Part shown: positions 59,760 to 64,000 of the stretch, in pieces
Layout of the letters: each line of letters starts with the position of its first letter
How positions within the stretch are numbered: position 1 is the first letter of the stretch
From: Modestobacter sp. Leaf380
Lineage (GTDB): Bacteria > Actinomycetota > Actinomycetes > Mycobacteriales > Geodermatophilaceae
Reading direction: 5' to 3'
NCBI RefSeq assembly: GCF_001424485.1
Contig: NZ_LMQC01000005.1
Span: 18,447-82,446 of the forward strand
Length of the DNA stretch: 64,000 nt
Position numbers and translations under genes: made by a program
Notes under the pieces: model-generated
Databases searched by the model: none
Told to the model about the DNA's origin: nothing
What the model saw: only the letters and a program-made list of their open reading frames with translations

Positions 59760-60229
59760 TGCACGACGGTGTTCGGGCCGCGGTGCCGGGCGGCGTCCAG
59801 GCAGAGCACGGCGCGCCGCTCGGCCTCGTGCGCGGTCATCCCGGTCTCCAGGGTGACCACCCCGGCGCAGGCGTGGATGCCGGTGACGGCCCCGGTGACG
59901 ACACCGGCCAGCCGGGCGGCGAGCACGTCGGCGTCGGCCGGGGCACCGTCGGCGAGGACGGCGAACTCGGTGTGGTCCTCCCGGGCCAGCCAGTCGTCGC
60001 CGCGGAGCGCACCGGCCAGCAGCGCGGTGACGGTGGTGATGGCCGAACCGGCCAGCGGCCAGCCGGTGTCCCGGCGGAGCAGGCCGACGACGACGAGGGC
60101 GCCGGGCCGAGTGCCGGCCTCGAGCAGCCGCGCGGTCAGGCGGGCGTGCAGCTCGGTCGGACCGGGCAGCAGGCCCGTGTCGAGGGTGGCGGGGACCGTC
60201 GTCGCGGTCTCCGTGAGGAGGGAGGTCAT
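59741..60229 (-). CDS. Degenerate GGDEF-like domain protein
   Basis: About 162 aa. It follows the GGDEF fold: LHARLTARLLEAGTRPGALV at the start, LAREDHTEFAVLADGAPADA where RxGGDEFAVLL should be, and CAGVVTLETGMTAHEAERRA with LDAARHRGPNTVVHY matching the usual SIGVA and AD-ALYRAK-GRN ends. The catalytic GG(D/E)EF is EDHTEF, so it cannot make cyclic di-GMP; it may bind nucleotides or be a protein-interaction domain. No membrane or sensor domain. Convergent with cydDC. Confidence 0.72.
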   Translation of the reverse strand: MTSLLTETATTVPATLDTGLLPGPTELHARLTARLLEAGTRPGALVVVGLLRRDTGWPLAGSAITTVTALLAGALRGDDWLAREDHTEFAVLADGAPADADVLAARLAGVVTGAVTGIHACAGVVTLETGMTAHEAERRAVLCLDAARHRGPNTVVHYRGTR

Positions 60230-60366
60230 GCAGCGGTTGTCGGCTCGCGCCGCCTGGTCCTCGCGCCTGACCGTCCCGCCCACCCCCAACGGGGTGGTCG
60301 GGGCGGTCCTCCGGTGGCGGGCCCGGCGCCCCTGTGTCTGTCGGACCCTCCTGTCACAGTCCGGGC

Positions 60367-61020
60367 ATGACCTTCACCGGACACGTGTTCCTGGGGCTCA
60401 GCGTCGACGGCTTCATCGCCCGCCCGGACGACGACCTGGGCTGGCTGGAGTCCCGGGGCGCCGAGGCCGGTGACGCCGGGTTCACCCCGTTCGTCGCCTC
60501 GGTCGACGCCCTGCTGATGGGCCGCGGCACGTACCGGGTCATCGCGCCGTCCGACGGGTGGCCCTACCAGGGCAGGCCGGTGCACGTGCTCAGCTCGACG
60601 CTGGCGGCAGATGCCGACCCGCGGGTCACCGTGCACCGCACCCTGGACGACGCGGTCGCCGCGCTGGAGGCCGCCGGGTACGGCCGGGTGTACCTGGACG
60701 GCGGCCGGCTGGTGCGCTCGATGCTGGCCCGCGGCCGGGTGCAGACCCTGACGCTGAGCCGGGTCCCGGTGCTGATCGGTGAGGGCCACACCCTCTTCGG
60801 TCCACTGCCCGGGGACGTCGACCTGGAGCACGTGGAGACCACGGTGCTGGGCGGCGGGATGGTGCAGACGACGTACCGGGTCCGGGAACAGGGGCCCGCG
60901 ACCGGCGATTACGACGGGCATGGACGTCTTCCTCACCGGTGGCACCGGACTCGTCGGCTCCTCCGTGCTCGCGGCCCTGCTGGCCGACGGGCACACCGTC
61001 CGGGCGCTGGCGCGCAGTGA
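60367..61020 (+). CDS. RibD/dihydrofolate reductase-like family protein
   Basis: About 217 aa from the ATG. The DHFR-like fold is clear over the first 180 residues: VFLGLSVDGFIARPDDDLGW, LLMGRGTYRVIA, VHVLSSTLA, and YGRVYLDGGRLVRSMLARG. It probably reduces a pterin- or flavin-precursor-like compound with NADPH; the true substrate is unknown. The last 35 codons overlap the next gene in another frame by 101 bases and read as low-complexity arginine-rich sequence, so the natural end is probably near VREQG. Confidence 0.85.
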   Translation: MTFTGHVFLGLSVDGFIARPDDDLGWLESRGAEAGDAGFTPFVASVDALLMGRGTYRVIAPSDGWPYQGRPVHVLSSTLAADADPRVTVHRTLDDAVAALEAAGYGRVYLDGGRLVRSMLARGRVQTLTLSRVPVLIGEGHTLFGPLPGDVDLEHVETTVLGGGMVQTTYRVREQGPATGDYDGHGRLPHRWHRTRRLLRARGPAGRRAHRPGAGAQ

Positions 61021-61783
61021 CTCCAGCGCCGCGGCCGTCGAGGCGGCCGGCGCGACGGCGGTGCGCGGCGACCTGACCGACACCGACCTGCTGGCCCGCG
61101 AGGCCGTGGCCGCCGAGGGCATCGTGCACACCGCCTCTCCCGGCGACGAGACCAGCGCCCGGGTCGACAGCGACCTGCTCGACGCCGTGCTGGGCGCCAT
61201 CGCCGACAGCGGCAAGCCCTACGTGCACACCGGCGGGGTCTGGGTGCACGGCTCCGGCCAGGTCGACGAGGACACCCCGGTCGACGCCCCGGACCTCACC
61301 GCCTGGCGCGGGCCGCTGGACGAGCGCGTCGTCTCCGCCCGGGACGGCGTCCGCTCCGTGCTGGTCGAGCCGGGCATCGTCTACGCCGAGTCCGACGGCG
61401 GGGTCGCCGGGATCACCGCGATGCTGCTGTCGGGCCCCACCGACGAGGCGGGCGCGGTCCAGCTGCCCGGCAGCGGCGAGCAGCACTGGACCACGGTGCA
61501 CGCCGCCGACCTGGGCCGCCTCTACGCCCTGGCGCTCACCCACGCCCCTGCCGGCAGCCGCTACCTGGGTGTCTCCGGGCAGAACCCGACGGTCGCGGAG
61601 ATCGCCGAGGCCGCGGGCGTGCGGGCCGTCGGCACCTCGCCGGAGTCCACCCTGGAGCGGCTGGGTGCCTTTGGTGGCGCGCTGCTGCTGGACCAGCAGG
61701 CCACCGGCGAGAAGGCCCGCCGCGAGCTGGGCTGGACGCCGGTCGAGCCGTCCCTGGTCGAGGTCGTCGCCGCGACCCGCTGA
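60920..61783 (+). CDS. NAD-dependent epimerase/dehydratase family protein
   Basis: About 287 aa extended SDR. Begins MDVFLTGGTGLVGSSVLAAL with the TGGTGxxG nucleotide motif, followed by RGDLTD, and GGVWVHGSG in place of the usual Ser-Tyr region. The YxxxK pair is not clear, placing it with the atypical SDR/NmrA-like proteins. It may bind NAD(P) and act on a sugar or flavonoid-like substrate. TACGAC ends four bases before the ATG. It lies within the 3' end of the preceding frame. Confidence 0.86.
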   Translation: MDVFLTGGTGLVGSSVLAALLADGHTVRALARSDSSAAAVEAAGATAVRGDLTDTDLLAREAVAAEGIVHTASPGDETSARVDSDLLDAVLGAIADSGKPYVHTGGVWVHGSGQVDEDTPVDAPDLTAWRGPLDERVVSARDGVRSVLVEPGIVYAESDGGVAGITAMLLSGPTDEAGAVQLPGSGEQHWTTVHAADLGRLYALALTHAPAGSRYLGVSGQNPTVAEIAEAAGVRAVGTSPESTLERLGAFGGALLLDQQATGEKARRELGWTPVEPSLVEVVAATR

Positions 61784-61800
61784 ACCGGGCGGCCGCGACC

Positions 61801-62457
61801 TCAGGCGGCCGGCACGTCCACGGCGACCTCGGGGCCCAGCCGGGCGTCGACCAGCTCCAGCCGGTCGCCGGACCAGAAGCTGCCCGGGTCGTAGGAGTTC
61901 AGCGGCTGGTCGTCGGGCAGCAGGCCCATCGCGGTGTAGGTCGCGGCGACCAGCTCGGCGCAGAACACGGTCTCGGCCGACGTCCGGCGCTGGACCAGTC
62001 CGCTGGCCCAGCCCCGGGCCAGCCGGAACGTGGTGGGGAACGGCCGACCGTCCAGGCGGGCGATGGTGGTCATCACCGCGTCCTCCATCGCCGGGGTGAC
62101 GCCGCCGTCATCGGCCGGGCCGACCAGCTGCCGCAGCCAGGCCCGCTGTCCGTAGCGCTGCCGCCAGACGGTGACGGCGTCCCGCAGGTCGTGCAGCTGC
62201 ACACCGCGCTGGTGGGTCCCGGTCCAGGCGTCGGGCAGCGACTTGCCGAGCTCGGCGTGCCACAGCAGCGGCGGCATGTCGTCCAGGACGACGGCCATCC
62301 CGACGTGGTTGACCGGGGAGTTGGTCAGCGTCTGGATCGCCCGGTCGGCGACCGAGGCGCCGCGGAACAGCCACACGTCGCCGGTGCGGGTCAGGTCGAC
62401 CGCGGCGTCCAGGGACAGCGGGACCGGGCGGGGTGGACGGCTCACCAGCGGGGACAC
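61801..62457 (-). CDS. YiiX/YebB-like permuted papain-fold (NlpC/P60-type) amidase
   Basis: About 218 aa. GDVWLFRGASVADRAIQTLT followed by SPVNHVGMAVVLDD has the catalytic histidine early, and VFCAELVAATYTAMGLL has the cysteine late: the circularly permuted order of the YiiX/YaeF/YebB group of cysteine amidases. Length fits the family. No signal peptide, so it would act in the cytoplasm or on membrane lipids; activity is not established for most of the group. A second GTG four codons in is an alternative start. Confidence 0.78.
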   Translation of the reverse strand: MSPLVSRPPRPVPLSLDAAVDLTRTGDVWLFRGASVADRAIQTLTNSPVNHVGMAVVLDDMPPLLWHAELGKSLPDAWTGTHQRGVQLHDLRDAVTVWRQRYGQRAWLRQLVGPADDGGVTPAMEDAVMTTIARLDGRPFPTTFRLARGWASGLVQRRTSAETVFCAELVAATYTAMGLLPDDQPLNSYDPGSFWSGDRLELVDARLGPEVAVDVPAA

Positions 62458-62493
62458 GCCGCCACGCTAGGACACGGGGTCAGGCAACCGGCG

Positions 62494-62760
62494 TCAGGAG
62501 ACCAGGGACGCCTGCACCGGGTGCCGGACCGCGGACCACAGCTCGTCGAGGGAGAGGCCCACGACGTCGGCGACGGCCGCGACCGTGGTGAAGGCCGGGG
62601 TGGCCACCCGCCCGGACTCGATCTTGCGCAGCGTCTCCGGTGACACCCCGGCGGCCAGCGCCGTCTCCAGCAGCGGGCGGTCGCCCCGGGCCCGGCGGAG
62701 GGCGGCGCCCATCCGGCGACCGCGCTCGATCTCGGCGGGGGTGAGCGGCAACCTGACCAT
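62494..62760 (-). CDS. XRE family helix-turn-helix protein
   Basis: About 88 aa. The HTH spans ALAAGVSPETLRKIESGRVA, with the following FTTVAAVADVVGLSLDELW typical of XRE/HipB-like proteins. There is no effector domain. TAGAAT ends seven bases before the ATG, giving a clear leaderless promoter. It is divergent from map, and direct repeats in the spacer may be its operators. Confidence 0.87.
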   Translation of the reverse strand: MVRLPLTPAEIERGRRMGAALRRARGDRPLLETALAAGVSPETLRKIESGRVATPAFTTVAAVADVVGLSLDELWSAVRHPVQASLVS

Positions 62761-62767
62761 GCACGGG

Positions 62768-62799
62768 ATTCTAGTACCGGGATAGGCTGGCCGGGATAG
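62768..62799. promoter_or_regulatory. Divergent promoters and repeats between XRE gene and map
   Basis: Minus strand -10 TAGAAT (62773-62768) serves the XRE gene. On the plus strand TAGGCT (62783-62788) is a possible -10 for map. CCGGGATAG occurs at 62777-62785 and at 62791-62799, one and a third turns apart, overlapping the map -10, and could be an operator. Confidence 0.45.
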
Positions 62800-62819
62800 T
62801 CGTCCCAGAAGGAGTCACG

Positions 62820-63596
62820 TTGATCGAGATCATGTCGCCCAGCCAGGTGGCCCGTGCCCGGGACACCGGCGCCCTGGTGGCCGACGTCCTGCAGGCCGCG
62901 CGCGAGCGCGCCACCGTGGGCACCAACCTGCTCGAGATCGACACCTGGGCCGAGGAGATGATCCTGGGCGCCGGGGCCACCTCCTGCTACGTCGACTACG
63001 CGCCGTCCTTCGGGCGTGGGCCGTTCGGCCACTACATCTGCACCTCGGTCAACGACGGCGTCCTGCACGGCCTGCCGCGCGACTACGCCCTGGCCGACGG
63101 CGACCTGCTCACCCTGGACCTGGCCGTCGTGCTGGGCGGGGTGGCCGCGGACTCCGCGATCAGCTTCCTGGTGGGTCAGTCCCGGCCGGCGGAGAGCGTG
63201 GCGCTGATCGAGGTCACCGAGCGCGCACTGGCCGCGGCGATCGACACCGCCGGCCCCGGCGTCCGGCTGGGCGACATCTCGGCCACGATCGGCTCGGTGC
63301 TCACCGGCGCCGGCTACCCGGTGAACACCGAGTTCGGCGGGCACGGCATCGGCTCGACCATGCACCAGGACCCGCACGTGCCCAACGCCGGCCGCGCCGG
63401 CAAGGGCCCCAAGCTGCGCCCGGGCCTGATGCTGGCGATCGAGCCGTGGGTCATGGTCGACACCGACGAGCTGGTCACCGACGAGGACGGCTGGACGCTG
63501 CGCAGCGCCACCGGCTGCCGGACGGCGCACAGCGAGCACACGATCGCCGTCACCGAGGACGGCGTCGAGGTCCTCACCCTGCCCTCGAAGCGCTGA
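62820..63596 (+). CDS. map: Type I methionine aminopeptidase
   Basis: About 258 aa; removes the initiator methionine from new proteins. The five metal ligands are visible: Asp in TLDLAVVLGG and ADSAISFLVG, His in FGGHGIGSTMHQDP, Glu in MLAIEPWVM and Glu in HSEHTIAVTEDG. TTG start with AGGAG six bases upstream; an ATG four codons later is possible. Divergent from the XRE gene. Many actinobacteria carry two map genes; which one this is cannot be told here. Confidence 0.94.
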   Translation: MIEIMSPSQVARARDTGALVADVLQAARERATVGTNLLEIDTWAEEMILGAGATSCYVDYAPSFGRGPFGHYICTSVNDGVLHGLPRDYALADGDLLTLDLAVVLGGVAADSAISFLVGQSRPAESVALIEVTERALAAAIDTAGPGVRLGDISATIGSVLTGAGYPVNTEFGGHGIGSTMHQDPHVPNAGRAGKGPKLRPGLMLAIEPWVMVDTDELVTDEDGWTLRSATGCRTAHSEHTIAVTEDGVEVLTLPSKR

Positions 63597-63633
63597 GCCC
63601 CCCCCCAGCGCTGAGCCCTGAGAGCGCTGAGCC
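63589..63633 (+). repeat. Three direct repeats of AGCGCTGAGCC around the map stop codon
   Basis: AGCGCTGAGCC occurs at 63589-63599 (including the map stop TGA), 63607-63617 and 63623-63633. The core AGCGCT is palindromic. The second copy places another TGA in the same frame. Confidence 0.6.
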
Positions 63634-63656
63634 GACGCCCCGCTAGGTTGCCGGGC

Positions 63657-63893
63657 ATGCGTCGGGACACGGTGGGGAAGCTGCTCGGGCTGGCCGGGAT
63701 CGCCGGGGTCGCGGCGACCGGGGTGGTGCTGGCCCGCGACGAGCGGCAGCGGCGCGCCTACTCCCCGGAGGACGTGCGGTCCCGGCTGCACGCCCGCGCG
63801 GAGGCCGCCGCCGCGACGCCGGTCGTCGTCCCGGAGCCCGAGCCGGCCCCGGAGAACCGGGTCCAGCGGCTGGTGCGCCGGCTGCGCGGCTGA
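63657..63893 (+). CDS. Small hypothetical membrane-anchored protein
   Basis: About 78 aa with one N-terminal hydrophobic helix (GKLLGLAGIAGVAATGVVLA), a basic stretch, and a proline/glutamate-rich C-terminal half ending RVQRLVRRLRG. Family not recognised, but small proteins of this plan are common in actinobacteria. TAGGTT ends seven bases before the ATG, a leaderless promoter, which supports expression. Confidence 0.68.
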   Translation: MRRDTVGKLLGLAGIAGVAATGVVLARDERQRRAYSPEDVRSRLHARAEAAAATPVVVPEPEPAPENRVQRLVRRLRG

Positions 63894-63937
63894 CAGTGAG
63901 GATGGGGGCGGCGTCATCGGGGGTCGTCTGACCCGGT

Positions 63938-64000
63938 GTGCTGACCGACGCGGTTGCTGTCTTGGCTGAGATCTGTCGGCGGCTCTCGGTGGCGCTGTTG
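63938..64000 (+). CDS. Possible start of a gene running off the right edge
   Basis: From a GTG the frame reads VLTDAVAVLAEICRRLSVAL and stays open to the last base. It looks like an amphipathic helix. No ribosome site is obvious and 21 codons are too few to assign a family. Confidence 0.25.
   Translation, partial: MLTDAVAVLAEICRRLSVALL

Overview
The window is very GC-rich (well above 70 percent by eye), gene-dense, rich in GTG starts and four-base start/stop overlaps, and carries an actinobacterial gene set: a DtxR-type iron regulator with IdeR residue numbering, a sigB-type sigma factor, a fused cydDC, an AfsR-like regulator, DUF222-HNH and DUF4192 proteins. The best guess is an actinobacterial chromosome, probably Geodermatophilaceae (Blastococcus, Modestobacter or Geodermatophilus); the family assignment is inference from gene style, not from a marker gene. 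No rRNA, tRNA, CRISPR array, insertion sequence or prophage was seen.

Layout. 1-2800: the end of an ABC-2 exporter operon, then about 1.1 kb without an intact gene that holds a truncated HhH-GPD repair gene and perhaps a MerR fragment. 2.8-5.3 kb: dtd, sigB with a strong terminator, and a membrane protein. 5.3-10.2 kb: a GNAT/acyl-CoA-ligase protein acetyltransferase overlapping the deacetylase acuC, divergent from ideR. 10.3-15.3 kb: an S9 peptidase, a DUF4192 protein and two paralogous lipoproteins. 15.3-18.6 kb: an overlapping glycosyltransferase, methyltransferase, terpene-cyclase-like and small membrane protein cassette of unknown product. 18.6-21.2 kb: small genes and a DUF222-HNH protein behind a near-consensus SOS box. 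22-36 kb: a drug-type ABC exporter, a Na+/H+ antiporter, an AfsR-like regulator with a methyltransferase and YibE, two hydrolases, an FRG protein, an SDR and an MFS exporter. 36.3-38.1 kb: a flavin monooxygenase destroyed by an internal deletion, facing an intact TetR gene with two matching operators.

38-50 kb is metabolic. A thiamine-diphosphate keto-acid decarboxylase is divergent from an Lrp regulator. It lies beside a tightly overlapping operon (metallo-beta-lactamase-fold protein, flavin hydroxylase, homogentisate dioxygenase, fumarylacetoacetase), followed by an MFS carrier, an IclR regulator and a glutamine-synthetase-like ligase. Together these suggest breakdown of aromatic acids, possibly from phenylalanine or tyrosine, through homogentisate without a nearby HppD.

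50-53 kb carries hsp20 with a MerR-like regulator, and a DUF559-type protein bracketed by two copies of a 68-bp palindromic element. 53-60 kb pairs a BlaI repressor and M56 (BlaR-like) protease with a divergent cydA-cydB-cydDC operon; two identical dyads lie between them, so this cytochrome bd operon is probably under BlaI control. The right end has a degenerate GGDEF-like protein, a RibD-type reductase, an NAD-dependent epimerase, a YiiX-like amidase, an XRE regulator divergent from map, and small proteins.

Many genes have a TANNNT hexamer ending six or seven bases before the start codon, which points to widespread leaderless mRNAs.
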